From positions 2,930,801 to 2,994,800 of the forward strand of contig NZ_CP034072.1 of assembly GCF_003855255.1 (NCBI RefSeq): DNA of 64,000 nt, given 5' to 3'. A program made the translations under genes and the position numbers. Below, piece by piece: positions 8,943 to 17,999 of this stretch (position 1 is its first letter; every line of letters begins with the position of its first letter). The DNA comes from Mycolicibacterium nivoides (GTDB lineage Bacteria; Actinomycetota; Actinomycetes; Mycobacteriales; Mycobacteriaceae). The notes beneath the pieces were generated by a model. The model was not told where the DNA came from. It saw only the letters and a list, made by a program, of their open reading frames with translations, and did not search any database.

Positions 8943-9734
8943 CTACTTGCCGAATCTGCGATGCCGGGCCGTGTAATCGCGCAGTGCGCGCAGGAAGTCG
9001 ACGCGGCGGAAGGCGGGCCAGTACGCCTCGGTGAACCACATCTCCGAATATGCGCTCTGCCACAATAGGAATCCGCTGAGCCGTTGCTCACCCGAGGTGC
9101 GGATGACGAGGTCCGGGTCGGGTTGGCCTGAGGTATAGAGGTTCTCCGAGATCCCGTCGACGGTGACGGCTTCGACGAGTTGTTCGGCAGTGGCTCCGTT
9201 GGCCAGTTCCTTCGACAACAGCGAGCGCACGGCGTCGACGATCTCCTGACGTCCGCCGTAGGCGACGGCGACATTCACATGGAACTTCCCGCCCCTGCCG
9301 TTGGTCGACTCGACGGCCTCCCGCAGCCTGCGGGCCGGCTCCTCCCCCAACAACTCAAGGTCACCGACGGTGCGCACGGTCCAGGTGTTCGACGGGGCGC
9401 AGATCTCCTCGACCACGTCGGTGATGATCTCGAGCAGGGCCGACAGCTCTTCGGGGTCGCGTTGCAGGTTCTCCGTCGACAACAGATAGACCGTCGTCAT
9501 CTCTATGCCCGCGGCCTGACACCAGCGCAGCATCTCGGCGATCTTGGCGGCACCCATCCGGTAGCCGATGCTGACGTCGTCGTAACCCGCGTCACGCGCC
9601 CAGCGGCGGTTGCCGTCGCACAGCACCGCGATATGGCGGGGCAGTTCTGATCTGGACTGCGCCAATTCCTGACGCAACCGCATCTCGTAGAGCCGATAGG
9701 CCGGTTCTTTGAGCCGCGGGGGAATGATGTCCAC
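8943..9734 (-). CDS. Short-chain cis-prenyl diphosphate synthase (Rv1086-type Z-farnesyl diphosphate synthase)
   Basis: This cis-prenyltransferase condenses isopentenyl diphosphate with an allylic diphosphate. The M. tuberculosis orthologue Rv1086 makes the omega,E,Z-farnesyl diphosphate used to build decaprenyl phosphate for the cell wall. The family motifs are present: HIAVLCDGNRRWAR (catalytic Asp and Arg), YLLSTENLQRDPEEL, VNVAVAYGGRQEIVDAV and PDPDLVIRTSGEQRLSGFLLWQ. The length of 263 residues fits. The neighbouring hemolysin III gene (divergent, 56 bp) is also adjacent in M. tuberculosis, which favours the Rv1086 orthologue over decaprenyl synthase UppS. Confidence 0.93.
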   Translation of the reverse strand: MDIIPPRLKEPAYRLYEMRLRQELAQSRSELPRHIAVLCDGNRRWARDAGYDDVSIGYRMGAAKIAEMLRWCQAAGIEMTTVYLLSTENLQRDPEELSALLEIITDVVEEICAPSNTWTVRTVGDLELLGEEPARRLREAVESTNGRGGKFHVNVAVAYGGRQEIVDAVRSLLSKELANGATAEQLVEAVTVDGISENLYTSGQPDPDLVIRTSGEQRLSGFLLWQSAYSEMWFTEAYWPAFRRVDFLRALRDYTARHRRFGK

Positions 9735-9790
9735 GAGAGTCCAGACTACTGTGAGCGTCGGGGTACACCACGGTTCTCAATGGAGGTGAC

Positions 9791-10534
9791 ATGACTGCGC
9801 CGACGGGTAGCACCAAGCCCTACCGCTCAGCGGCCGCGCTGAACCGGCCCGCGGAAGATCTGCCCGAGGCGGTTGCCGAGGGCGTCGCCCAGTTCCTGGG
9901 CAGGCCGCGCGCACGGGGCTGGATCCACGTGTATTCGGCGGTGATCGCATTCATCGCCGGTGCGGCCCTGGTGTCGGTGTCGTGGTCGCTGGAATCCACC
10001 CGGGCCGGGCTGGCCACGCTGCTCTACACGTTCACGATCGTGGCGATGTTCGCCGTCAGCGGCACCTACCACCGGGTGACGTGGAAGTCACCCAACGCTC
10101 GCAAATGGATGAAACGCCTCGATCATTCGATGATCTTCATCTTCATCGCCGGCAGCTATACCCCGTTCGCACTGCTTGCCCTGCCCGAATCCAAAGGCAT
10201 GGTGCTGTTCTGGATCGTCTGGGGTGGGGCGATCGCGGGCGTGCTGCTCAAGATGTTCTGGCCGTCGGCACCACGCTGGCTCGGCGTCCCGCTCTACATC
10301 CTGCTGGGTTGGGTCGCGGCCTGGTTCATCGGACCGATCATGCACGGCGCGGGTGTGGCCGCGGTGGTGCTGTTGATCGTCGGTGGCGCGCTCTACAGCA
10401 TCGGCGGCGTGCTCTACGCGCTCAAATGGCCCAATCCCTGGCCGACCACGTTCGGTCATCACGAGTTCTTCCACGCCTGCACCGCGGTAGCGGCGATCTG
10501 CCACTACATCGCAATGTGGTTCGCCGTCTTCTGA
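9791..10534 (+). CDS. Hemolysin III / PAQR-family membrane protein
   Basis: A 247-residue protein with seven hydrophobic segments and the family signatures [25 protein letters not shown] and [19 protein letters not shown], where the His and Asp residues form the zinc site of PAQR/hemolysin III proteins. In bacteria these proteins are tied to membrane-energetics and lipid homeostasis; true haemolysis is doubtful. GGAGGTGAC precedes the ATG. It is the orthologue by position of Rv1085c. A bidirectional hairpin follows at 10542-10569. Confidence 0.9.
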   Translation: MTAPTGSTKPYRSAAALNRPAEDLPEAVAEGVAQFLGRPRARGWIHVYSAVIAFIAGAALVSVSWSLESTRAGLATLLYTFTIVAMFAVSGTYHRVTWKSPNARKWMKRLDHSMIFIFIAGSYTPFALLALPESKGMVLFWIVWGGAIAGVLLKMFWPSAPRWLGVPLYILLGWVAAWFIGPIMHGAGVAAVVLLIVGGALYSIGGVLYALKWPNPWPTTFGHHEFFHACTAVAAICHYIAMWFAVF

Positions 10535-10541
10535 CACAAAA

Positions 10542-10569
10542 GCCCCGCACCGCCGAAGCGACGCGGGGC
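10542..10569. terminator. Bidirectional hairpin between convergent genes
   Basis: GCCCCGC (10542-10548) pairs with GCGGGGC (10563-10569). Read on the minus strand it is followed by TTTTGTGT, a good U-tract for the steroid isomerase gene. On the plus strand it also ends the hemolysin III gene. Confidence 0.7.
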
Positions 10570-10580
10570 CTCACACGTGT

Positions 10581-10955
10581 CTACAGCTGGGTGATGTCGG
10601 CCGCCGTCCAGTAGGCCTTCATCGCGGTGATCTTGCCCTCGGCGTCGAACGTCATCACCTCCATGGGTTCGATGCGCATGGCCCCACCGACGACGATCGC
10701 GAACAGGAAGGCCGCCTCGTGTCCGCCGGGGCGGAACTTGAGCAACTCGGTGGTGATCTCGCCGCCCGCGGCGGTCAGGTTCTTGTAGAAGCCCTCGATC
10801 GCCTGGCGCCCGATGTGTACCTCGCCGCTGCCCACCGGATCCTCCAGCGTCGCGTCGTCGGCGTACAGCGCGGCGACCTCGGCCGCGGACCCACCCGCAA
10901 CGGTGTCGAGATAGCGCTTGACGAAGGACTCCAGGGCGGCGGCATCGTGGCTCAT
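10581..10955 (-). CDS. Ketosteroid isomerase-like protein (NTF2/SnoaL fold)
   Basis: A 124-residue protein closely resembling bacterial 3-oxo-delta5-steroid isomerases, which shift the double bond of 5-ene-3-ketosteroids. The block YADDATLEDPVG plus the ending KAYWT matches the P. putida enzyme well. By that alignment the catalytic Tyr is Tyr15 and the general base Asp is Asp39, but the third active-site acid (Asp103 of P. putida) is Glu99 here. The start at 10955 gives the usual family length. The 3' hairpin at 10542-10569 is the terminator. A role in sterol degradation is likely but unproven. Confidence 0.82.
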   Translation of the reverse strand: MSHDAAALESFVKRYLDTVAGGSAAEVAALYADDATLEDPVGSGEVHIGRQAIEGFYKNLTAAGGEITTELLKFRPGGHEAAFLFAIVVGGAMRIEPMEVMTFDAEGKITAMKAYWTAADITQL

Positions 10956-10965
10956 GGCCGCGAGG

Positions 10966-12996
10966 CTACACGGCGCCACTTCTGCCGTCTGGCGGTTCAC
11001 CACCCAGCGAGACAGCAAGCTCTCCGACCGTCGTGACGGGCAGGTCGCACACCGTGCCGCGACAGACATAGGCGGCATCGGTGCCGTCCACGCGATCGCG
11101 CCCGGTGAGCAGTTCCGAGGAGTCGACTTCACCGCCGACCACCAGCGCCCCACCCGGCGCCAGCCGGCGCGCGGCGGCCAACAGCGGTGACGCCGGATCG
11201 CCCGCGACTGCGATCTGGATCGGACCGCGGACCTGCGCCTCGGCGACCGCGAGCCAGTGCCCGCCGGAGCGGGCCGCGCGCGCGAGGATCGGCGAGGCCG
11301 ACGACAGCGTCGCCTGTGCCGCATCCACGTAGCGCGAGGACCCCGTCAGGTACCCCGCGAGCTGCAGCGCCTCGGCGATCAGGGAGGCACCCGACGGCGT
11401 CGCACCGTCAATCGGGTCGGCGGGACGCACCATGAGCTTCTCGGCGTCATCGGCGGTGTCGAACCAGCGCCCGGGCTGATCCGGGTCGGCAAAATGTTCG
11501 AGCGCGAGGTCCACCAGGCGAACCGCCTCGGGCAATCCGAATCCGGTGAGCTGGTAGAGCGTCAGCAATGCGGTGGCCAGCGCCGCATGATCCTCGAGGA
11601 TCGCCGCGCTCGCCCCGACCTGGCCGCCCAGACTGGCGCGGCGCAGCCGGCCGTCCACCATGTGCAGATCCAGCAGCCGGCGCGCGCATTCGAGTGCCGC
11701 GGAAAGGAATTCGGGCCGCTCCAGCGCCACCGAGGCTTCGGCCAGCGCGGTGATGGCCAGGCCGTTCCACGCGGTCACCACCTTGTCGTCGCGCGCGGGC
11801 TGGGGTCGCAGCGCGCGGGCCGCGGACAACGCCGCCCGCACCGATTCGAAGCGGGCTTCGTCGTCGGGATCGCGGTGCAGTTGCAGCACCGAGGCACCGT
11901 GATCGAATGTGCCGGCCTCGGTCACCCCGAAAAGCGAAGCCGCCCAAGCCCCGTCGTCATCGCCCAGTACCGCGCGCAGATCGGCCGGCGTCCACACGTA
12001 GGTCAAGCCTTCGCGCCCACCGGCGTCGGCGTCCAGCGACGAGGTGAACATTCCGCCGGCACCCAGGTCGGACACGATGAACGCGGCGGTCTCCTCAGTC
12101 ACCTTGCGTGCCAACGGATCTCCGGTTCGACGCGCCAGGTGGGCATATGCCCGGAGCAGCAGCGCGTTGTCGTACAGCATCTTCTCGAAGTGCGGTACCA
12201 CCCAGTGCGGGTCGACGCTGTAGCGGGCGAATCCCCCGGCCAACTGGTCGTAGATGCCGCCGCGGGCCATCGCCGAACAGGTGCGCTCCACAGCCGTGCG
12301 CGCCGGGGCGGATCCGGTGCGTTCATGGTGGCGCAGCAGCCCTTCCAACAACGCCGAGGGCGGGAACTTGGGCGCGCCGCCGAAGCCTCCGTAGGTCTCG
12401 TCCTCGTCGTGCAGCACCGCGGCCACCGCGTGGTCGCACAGTTCCGGCCCCACCGGCGCCCCGCCGCCGGGCAGCCCCGCGGACATCGAACGCAGCTCGG
12501 TCGCGATCTGATCCGAGGCCCGCTCGACCTCGTCGCGCCGGTCCCGCCAGGTTTCGGCGACTGCGTCCAACAGTTGCAGGAACCCGAGCTTCGGGTAGTA
12601 CGTGCCGCAGAAGAACGGCCGGCCCTCGGGAGTCAGGAAGCAGGTCATCGGCCAGCCGCCCTGCCCGGTCAGCGCCACGGTGGCATTCATGTACACCGCG
12701 TCCAGGTCCGGACGCTCCTCGCGGTCGACCTTGATGCAGACGAATCCGTCGTTGAGCACGGCGGCCACGTCGGCGTCTTCGAACGACTCATGCGCCATCA
12801 CATGGCACCAATGACATGCCGCGTAGCCGATGGACAGCAGAATGGGGACGTCCCGCGAGGCGGCTTCCGCGAGCGCCTCGGGCGTCCACTCTCGCCAGTG
12901 CACCGGATTGTCGGCGTGCTGGCGGAGGTACGGGCTGGTGGACCCGCCGAGCGTGTTAGCCGCCACCCTGCTCACGTGTCTGACCCCGGTGGTCAT
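10966..12996 (-). CDS. Thioredoxin-domain protein of the YyaL/SPATA20 family
   Basis: About 676 residues, orthologue of Rv1084. The N-terminal thioredoxin-like domain contains ACHWCHVM (CxxC), SPYLRQHADNPVHW and GGWPMTCFLTPEGRPFFCGTYYP, which define the family. The rest is an alpha/alpha-toroid resembling N-acylglucosamine 2-epimerase/glucosidase folds (GGIYDQLAGGFARYSVD, PHFEKMLYDN). The biochemical role is unknown. The start is uncertain: ATG 12996 is chosen, ATG 13032 and GTG 12966 are alternatives, and the last would overlap the upstream stop by about 11 bases. It is part of the mca - small membrane protein - this gene operon. Confidence 0.88.
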   Translation of the reverse strand: MTTGVRHVSRVAANTLGGSTSPYLRQHADNPVHWREWTPEALAEAASRDVPILLSIGYAACHWCHVMAHESFEDADVAAVLNDGFVCIKVDREERPDLDAVYMNATVALTGQGGWPMTCFLTPEGRPFFCGTYYPKLGFLQLLDAVAETWRDRRDEVERASDQIATELRSMSAGLPGGGAPVGPELCDHAVAAVLHDEDETYGGFGGAPKFPPSALLEGLLRHHERTGSAPARTAVERTCSAMARGGIYDQLAGGFARYSVDPHWVVPHFEKMLYDNALLLRAYAHLARRTGDPLARKVTEETAAFIVSDLGAGGMFTSSLDADAGGREGLTYVWTPADLRAVLGDDDGAWAASLFGVTEAGTFDHGASVLQLHRDPDDEARFESVRAALSAARALRPQPARDDKVVTAWNGLAITALAEASVALERPEFLSAALECARRLLDLHMVDGRLRRASLGGQVGASAAILEDHAALATALLTLYQLTGFGLPEAVRLVDLALEHFADPDQPGRWFDTADDAEKLMVRPADPIDGATPSGASLIAEALQLAGYLTGSSRYVDAAQATLSSASPILARAARSGGHWLAVAEAQVRGPIQIAVAGDPASPLLAAARRLAPGGALVVGGEVDSSELLTGRDRVDGTDAAYVCRGTVCDLPVTTVGELAVSLGGEPPDGRSGAV

Positions 12997-13243
12997 CGGC
13001 GCGATCGGGGTCCCCCTCGACGGTGCCTTCATCGGCCGCCTGATCGGGCTCGGGGTGTTCCCGGTCGAAGGACTCGGGCAGCTTGCGCAGGTGCCGGTTC
13101 ATCGACCAGACCAGCGCGAAGGTTCCGATCAGCAACGCCACCGTGATGAGCAGGCCGAGCGGGGTCGCCTTACCGAACTCCGGCCCGGTGTTTCGAGGCT
13201 CGTCGGCGAGCAGTGTGATCACTGCGGTCAAAGTGTCGATCAT
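12956..13243 (-). CDS. Small single-pass membrane protein (Rv1083-like)
   Basis: A 95-residue protein with one hydrophobic segment at about 28-48 ([20 protein letters not shown]) and a long acidic C-terminal tail rich in Asp, Glu and Arg. The ATG at 13243 overlaps the mca stop by ATGA, showing translational coupling. Its 3' end overlaps the start region of the thioredoxin-domain gene. It matches Rv1083 in position and size. The function is unknown. Confidence 0.8.
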   Translation of the reverse strand: MIDTLTAVITLLADEPRNTGPEFGKATPLGLLITVALLIGTFALVWSMNRHLRKLPESFDREHPEPDQAADEGTVEGDPDRADDHRGQTREQGGG

Positions 13244-14106
13244 TTCTCAATCCCGGTGAACAAATCGTCTTCCGGCAGGTTCACCGGCACACGCGACCGT
13301 GCCAACTCGAACTCCTCCGTCGGCCAGAGTCGCTGCTGCCACTCGATCGGCGCGTGGAAGAAATCGCCTTTCGGGTCGATCTGGGTCGCATGTGCGCGCA
13401 GCGCATCGTCGCGCTGGCTGAAGTACTCCGAGCATTCAACACGGGTGGTGACCCGGTTGGCGAATATGTCGTGATCGGGGTCCCAGTGCTCAAGCCATTT
13501 GCCGAAGGGGCCCTGCCGGCCATTCTTGGCAAACTCGTCCTGCAACAGCTGCATGCGCTGCCGCAGGAAGCCGTGGTTGTAGTAGAGCTTCGACACGCTC
13601 CACGGCGTGCCCGCCTCGGGGTACAGCCGGTAGTCGGCGGCCGCCTCGTAGGCCGCCACCGACACCTCGTGGCAGCGGATGTGATCGGGATGCGGGTAGC
13701 CACCGTTCTCGTCGTAGGTGGTCAGCACATGAGGCTGGAACTCCCGGATCACCCGGACCAGGCGGCTGACCGGCTCGGCGAGCGGCACACGCGCGAAACA
13801 GCCATCCGGCAGCGGGGGCAGCGGGTCGCCCTCGGGCAGACCCGAGTCGACGAATCCCAGCCAGTGATGCTCGACGCCGAGGATCTCGGCCGCCTTGGCC
13901 ATCTCGTCGCGGCGCACCTCGGTGATCCGGCCGTGCACCTCGGGGAGATCCATCGCCGGATTGAGAATGTCGCCGCGCTCACCACCGGTGAGCGTCACGA
14001 CCATGACGCGCACACCTTCAGCCGCATAGCGCGCGGTGGTTGCCGCCCCCTTGCTGGACTCGTCGTCCGGGTGGGCATGCACCGCCATCAACCGCAGTTC
14101 ACTCAT
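13240..14106 (-). CDS. mca: Mycothiol S-conjugate amidase
   Basis: This zinc amidase cleaves mycothiol S-conjugates to a mercapturic acid plus GlcN-inositol, a detoxification step unique to mycothiol-using actinobacteria. The 288-residue sequence has the metal-binding AHPDDES (about 11-17) and the HPDH motif ([16 protein letters not shown]) of the LmbE/PIG-L fold, and the length equals Rv1082. The long C-terminal part ([19 protein letters not shown]) separates Mca from the deacetylase MshB. It is the first gene of a three-gene operon with ATGA overlap to the next gene. Confidence 0.95.
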   Translation of the reverse strand: MSELRLMAVHAHPDDESSKGAATTARYAAEGVRVMVVTLTGGERGDILNPAMDLPEVHGRITEVRRDEMAKAAEILGVEHHWLGFVDSGLPEGDPLPPLPDGCFARVPLAEPVSRLVRVIREFQPHVLTTYDENGGYPHPDHIRCHEVSVAAYEAAADYRLYPEAGTPWSVSKLYYNHGFLRQRMQLLQDEFAKNGRQGPFGKWLEHWDPDHDIFANRVTTRVECSEYFSQRDDALRAHATQIDPKGDFFHAPIEWQQRLWPTEEFELARSRVPVNLPEDDLFTGIEK

Positions 14107-14217
14107 TTCGCTTTCATCTAACTACGGCGTCCTCTTACCTAATCCCTGTACCCAAGTCCTCGGCCCGCTCCCTGGGGTCCGGTGACGTATTTGCCTGGCC
14201 CTATAGTTCCAGTTCTG

Positions 14218-14640
14218 ATGATCGAACGCCCCGCCGCCCGCTACGGATCCCGCCAGATATCCCGCCGGACCCGGCGATGGATCACGTTCGCGCTGGTCGG
14301 ACTGGTGGTGGCGGCGGGTGTGATCCTCGCGATCGTGGCCTTCCAGCGGTTGGGCACCGGCGAGGTGAAGGGCGAGCTCTCGGCCTACGAACTGGTCGAC
14401 AACCAGACCGTGTCGGTGACGATCGGGGTGACCCGCCCCGACCCGTCGAAGCCTGTGGTGTGCATCGTTCGGGCCCGCTCGATCGACGGCAGCGAGACCG
14501 GCCGGCGGGAAGTCCTGGTCGGTCCGTCCGATCAGACGGTGGTACAGGTGACGACGGAAGTGAAATCCAGCCGACCCCCCGTGATCGGCGATGTCTACGG
14601 TTGCGGGACGGACGTGCCGTCTTACCTGGTAGCGCCCTGA
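14218..14640 (+). CDS. DUF4307 membrane-anchored protein (Rv1081c-like)
   Basis: A 140-residue protein with a basic N-terminus (SRQISRRTRRW), one membrane helix at about 23-43 and an extracytoplasmic beta-rich domain with two cysteines (VVCIVRAR and YGCGTD), as in the DUF4307 family. The ATG at 14218 is preferred over an upstream GTG-type frame because TATAGT (14202-14207) sits 10 bases before it, so the transcript would be almost leaderless. It is divergent from mca and upstream of greA, the same context as in M. tuberculosis. Confidence 0.85.
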   Translation: MIERPAARYGSRQISRRTRRWITFALVGLVVAAGVILAIVAFQRLGTGEVKGELSAYELVDNQTVSVTIGVTRPDPSKPVVCIVRARSIDGSETGRREVLVGPSDQTVVQVTTEVKSSRPPVIGDVYGCGTDVPSYLVAP

Positions 14641-14702
14641 TTTTGCCGCCCGCAACAAACGACGAACAGCCATTACATGAAGATTCGTTGGCCGCTCGGT
14701 GG

Positions 14703-14879
14703 TACGATTGTGCGATACACGGTTCCTCGCTGGGGCCGTGTATTGCTGCATTAGCACGCGATTAGGTGCTGACGCCCGCGGCAATACACGCAGCCAGTCC
14801 CCGGCCGGAAACAACGGACTTCGTACGCGAGGACGGCGCAACAGCGCCACAAGAGCAAGACAGACAGGAGCGCGAGAAC
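14703..14879 (+). promoter_or_regulatory. Predicted greA promoter and structured 5' leader
   Basis: TACGAT at 14703-14708 is a fair -10, giving a leader of about 165 nt. In it CGTGTATTGC (14737-14746) pairs perfectly with GCAATACACG (14781-14790), and inside the loop AGCAC (14752-14756) pairs with GTGCT (14766-14770), making a nested hairpin. The ribosome site ACAGGAG lies 9 bases before ATG 14880. No known riboswitch class was recognised. Confidence 0.45.
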
Positions 14880-15374
14880 ATGACCGACACACAGGTCACC
14901 TGGCTCACTCAGGAAGCATTCGACCGGTTGAAGGCGGAGCTGGATCAGCTGATCGCCAACCGGCCGGTGATCGCCGCCGAGATCAACGACCGTCGCGAAG
15001 AGGGCGATCTGCGCGAGAACGGTGGCTATCACGCCGCCCGCGAGGAGCAGGGCCAGCAGGAGGCCCGCATCCGCCAGCTGCAGGAGCTGCTCAACAACGC
15101 CAAGGTCGGTGAGGCACCCAAGCAGTCCGGTGTCGCGCTGCCCGGTTCGGTCGTCAAGGTCTACTACGACGACGACAAGAGCGACACCGAGACGTTCCTG
15201 ATCGCCACCCGCCAGGAGGGCATCAGCGACGGCAAGCTCGAGGTGTACTCCCCCAACTCACCGCTGGGCAGTGCACTGATCGACGCCAAGGTCGGCGAGT
15301 CGCGCACCTACACCGTGCCCAACGGCAACACCGTCAAGGTCACCCTGGTCAGCGCCGAGCCTTACCACGCCTGA
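14880..15374 (+). CDS. greA: Transcript cleavage factor GreA
   Basis: GreA rescues backtracked RNA polymerase by stimulating transcript cleavage in the secondary channel. At 164 residues it is the mycobacterial length. The N-terminal coiled coil carries the acidic tip ([22 protein letters not shown]), where the Asp and Glu bind the catalytic Mg. The C-terminal FKBP-like domain ends with [14 protein letters not shown] and [14 protein letters not shown] lies 9 bases upstream of the ATG. The long structured leader upstream suggests post-transcriptional control. Confidence 0.97.
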   Translation: MTDTQVTWLTQEAFDRLKAELDQLIANRPVIAAEINDRREEGDLRENGGYHAAREEQGQQEARIRQLQELLNNAKVGEAPKQSGVALPGSVVKVYYDDDKSDTETFLIATRQEGISDGKLEVYSPNSPLGSALIDAKVGESRTYTVPNGNTVKVTLVSAEPYHA

Positions 15375-15410
15375 CGGGACGGCCCGGGTCGAAGCACTAC
15401 AGTCGGGGAA

Positions 15411-16082
15411 ATGGCGCAAATCGCCGAAGACCTGTTCTTGCTGTTGCTGGACAACGCGGCCGCGCAGCCCGGGCTCGACCGTAACCGCAGGGAGAAAGTC
15501 CTCAGCGCCGCGGTGTTGCTGGATCTGGCATACGCGTGCCGGATCCGTCCTGCCATGGCCGGCGAACCGATCGAGGCCGGTCGGCTGATCGCGCTCGCCG
15601 GCGACTGGCCCGTCGATCCGGTCGGTGACCCCGCGTTCGAACTACTCCAACGCCGGCCGCTCGCGGCCGATACCGCGCTGGCCAAGCTGAGCAGGCACAC
15701 CCAGACCACGCTGGAACTGCATCTCGAGCGCCTCGGGCAGATCCGCCGAGTCCGCATGCCCGGCAAGGGCTTTCCGGGCAGGGCGGTCTACTGCTGGCCA
15801 CTGACCAACCGGGATCGGGTGAGCCAGACCCGTGCGGCCCTGCTTGCCGCGTTGTTCGACGGCCACAACCCGGTACCGGCGATCGCCGCGATCATCTGCC
15901 TGCTGCACGCGGTGGACGGCCTGGGCGCGGTCCTGAGCCTCAACGACCGGGGCTGGCGCTGGGTGCATGCCCGGTCGACCGAAATCGCCACGGGCATTTG
16001 GGTGGACGAGACCGCGTCGTCACTGCCGGAGATGAATCTGGCGGTGACGACGTCGGCATTGCGTCCGGCCCTGATGGCCTAG
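15411..16082 (+). CDS. GPP34/GOLPH3-family protein
   Basis: A 223-residue soluble protein beginning MAQIAEDLFLLLLD, the diagnostic start of the GPP34 family. In eukaryotes GOLPH3/Vps74 binds phosphatidylinositol 4-phosphate at the Golgi. Actinobacterial members are cytoplasmic and of unknown role, possibly phosphoinositide or lipid linked. TACAGT (15398-15403) lies seven bases before the ATG, so the mRNA may be leaderless, though GGGGAA could also serve as a weak ribosome site. It is convergent with metB (12 bp). Confidence 0.85.
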   Translation: MAQIAEDLFLLLLDNAAAQPGLDRNRREKVLSAAVLLDLAYACRIRPAMAGEPIEAGRLIALAGDWPVDPVGDPAFELLQRRPLAADTALAKLSRHTQTTLELHLERLGQIRRVRMPGKGFPGRAVYCWPLTNRDRVSQTRAALLAALFDGHNPVPAIAAIICLLHAVDGLGAVLSLNDRGWRWVHARSTEIATGIWVDETASSLPEMNLAVTTSALRPALMA

Positions 16083-16094
16083 CCGCCACGTGCC

Positions 16095-17249
16095 CTAGGA
16101 CAGGGCCTGCTCCAGATCGGCCAGCAGATCGGCGGCATGCTCGATGCCCACCGACAGTCGCACCAGGTTGTCGGGCACCTCGAGCTGCGAACCCGCGGTC
16201 GACGCGTGGGTCATGGCGCCCGGGTACTCGATCAACGACTCCACCCCGCCGAGCGATTCGGCGAGAATGAAAAGCTCAGTACGCGAGCACAGTTCACGTG
16301 CGGCACGAGGTCCGCCGCGCAGCTGCAGGCTCACCATGCCGCCGAAACCGGACATCTGCCGGGCCGCCACATCGTGGTTGGGGTGGCTGACCAGACCGGG
16401 ATACAGCACGGTCTCGACCGCTGGGTGCCCGTCGAGGAATTCGGCGATCAGCGCGGCGTTTTCGCTGTGCTGACGCATCCGCAGCACCAGCGTCTTGAGT
16501 CCACGCATGGTCAGGTACGCGTCGAACGGTCCCGGCACCGCACCGGCGCCGTTCTGCAGGAACGCGAATGCCGCGTCCAGTTCCTCGTCGTTGGTCAGCA
16601 GGGCGCCGCCCACCACATCGGAGTGTCCACCGATGTACTTGGTGGTCGAGTGCAACACGATGTCGGCACCCAGCAGCAGCGGCTGCTGCAGCGCCGGGGA
16701 GGCAAACGTGTTGTCCACCAACACTTTGACGCCCGAGGACGAGGCGATCTGCACGATCGCGGGGATGTCGGCAACGCTCAGCAGAGGGTTGGTCGGTGTC
16801 TCCACCCAGATCAGCCGGGTGCGCGGGGTCAGCGCCGACCGCACCGCGTCGAGGTCGCTCAGCGGAACGGGGGTGTGGGTGATGCCCCACTGCGAGAACA
16901 CCTTGTCGATGAGCCGGAACGTGCCGCCGTAGGCGTCGTCGGGGATCACCACATGATCGCCGGGCCGCAACACCGCGCGCAGCGCACAGTCGGTGGCGGC
17001 CATGCCCGAGCTGAACGCACGCCCGTAGGCGGCTTCCTCGACCGCGGCCAATGCCGCCTCCAGGGCCTGTCGCGTCGGGTTGCCGGTGCGGGCGTACTCG
17101 AATCCGCCCCGCAGGCCGCCGACGCCGTCCTGGGCGAAGGTCGAACTCGCGTAGATCGGGGTGTTGACGGCTCCGGTGCCCGGGTCGGGTCGGTAACCGG
17201 CGTGGATGGCTTTTGTGGCCAGACCGTGCCACCTGCGCTGTTCACTCAT
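16095..17249 (-). CDS. metB: Cystathionine gamma-synthase
   Basis: This PLP enzyme joins an acyl-homoserine and cysteine to give cystathionine in methionine synthesis. The 384-residue sequence has the Cys/Met-metabolism signature: the PLP-lysine region HSTTKYIGGHSDVVGG, ETPTNPLL, and GFEYARTGNPT near the N-terminus. It is the positional orthologue of Rv1079. Together with cbs (19119-20513) it forms the transsulfuration link, although two unrelated membrane protein genes lie between them. Confidence 0.95.
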   Translation of the reverse strand: MSEQRRWHGLATKAIHAGYRPDPGTGAVNTPIYASSTFAQDGVGGLRGGFEYARTGNPTRQALEAALAAVEEAAYGRAFSSGMAATDCALRAVLRPGDHVVIPDDAYGGTFRLIDKVFSQWGITHTPVPLSDLDAVRSALTPRTRLIWVETPTNPLLSVADIPAIVQIASSSGVKVLVDNTFASPALQQPLLLGADIVLHSTTKYIGGHSDVVGGALLTNDEELDAAFAFLQNGAGAVPGPFDAYLTMRGLKTLVLRMRQHSENAALIAEFLDGHPAVETVLYPGLVSHPNHDVAARQMSGFGGMVSLQLRGGPRAARELCSRTELFILAESLGGVESLIEYPGAMTHASTAGSQLEVPDNLVRLSVGIEHAADLLADLEQALS

Positions 17250-17332
17250 AACGCGTCGAGCCTATCGGGGTGGGCTCGAGCGCGCCCGGCCCACCACCTC
17301 GAACTCACGCGAGCGGTTGACGCTCCGACGGT

Positions 17333-17869
17333 TCAGCTGCGCAGCTTCCGGCCGTACTGGTCGGGAATCGATCGGGTGAACATCATCACCGAATCCACCA
17401 GGGCCCAGATTCCGACGCCGAGACAGATGAAGATTCCGACGATCAGCCACGACGTGACGATGCCGAGGATGGTCAGCCCCAACTGGATCGCACCGATGTT
17501 GGTGGAACCGATGTAGAAGCGCCCGACGCCCAAACCGCCCAGGAAGAACTGCAGGAGGCCGGCGGTGATGGCCGATTTGTCGGACAGCGGCTCACCGGTG
17601 AGCGGGTCACGACCGTATGGCGCCGACGGGTCGACGGGATAGGCACCGTAAGGCTGCGGCTGCCCCGGGTACCCCGGCGGCGGGCCCTGCGGCGGATACC
17701 CGGCCGGCGGACCCTGGGGCGCATACCCGCCGTACGGCGGAACCCCTTGCGGCGGCATGCCTTGCGGAGGTACACCCTGCGGCGGCGTGCCCTGCGGAGG
17801 AACACCCTGGGGAGGTACGCCCTGCGGAGGCATCCCGTACATATCTCCGGGCTGATTTGGCATAGACAT
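17333..17869 (-). CDS. TM2-domain protein with PPQG-repeat N-terminus
   Basis: About 178 residues. The N-terminal 85 residues are a low-complexity array of PPQGV/PPQGM/PPQGT units followed by PPGYP-type repeats. The C-terminal TM2 domain has two hydrophobic helices (about 105-125 and 128-155), with the family motif LGGLGVGRFYIGS between DKSAITAGLLQFF and a second helix containing ICLGVGIWALVDS. Such proteins are membrane-anchored with the proline-rich tail in the cytoplasm. The start at 17869 (MSMPNQ) lacks a clear ribosome site; 17863 or an upstream GTG are possible. Confidence 0.82.
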   Translation of the reverse strand: MSMPNQPGDMYGMPPQGVPPQGVPPQGTPPQGVPPQGMPPQGVPPYGGYAPQGPPAGYPPQGPPPGYPGQPQPYGAYPVDPSAPYGRDPLTGEPLSDKSAITAGLLQFFLGGLGVGRFYIGSTNIGAIQLGLTILGIVTSWLIVGIFICLGVGIWALVDSVMMFTRSIPDQYGRKLRS

Positions 17870-17940
17870 TGGGGCCACGACTTTCTCGAATACACCGAGC
17901 GGATGGGATCGGCAGGCTAGCTCACATGATGTCACGACCA

Positions 17941-17987
17941 CAACGCCCACGGCGCAGGCGTTTCTGCCCTGTGCGCCGTGGGCGTTG
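17941..17987 (-). terminator. Strong 16-bp hairpin terminator
   Basis: CAACGCCCACGGCGCA (17941-17956) pairs perfectly with TGCGCCGTGGGCGTTG (17972-17987) around a 15-base loop. It sits 12 bp beyond the stop of the membrane-protein gene at 18000 and is the best hairpin in this part of the window. Confidence 0.75.
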
Positions 17988-17999
17988 AGTTCGGTTCTG

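Noticed and set aside
11257..13146. A plus-strand frame of 629 codons opposite the thioredoxin-domain gene
   Set aside because: It is antisense to a well-conserved 676-residue family member, with Arg/Gly/His-rich shadow composition, no ribosome site and no domains.
17250..17332. Possible SAM-sensing riboswitch in the leader of metB
   Set aside because: The 83-bp region upstream of metB is short and no conserved SAM riboswitch core was seen.
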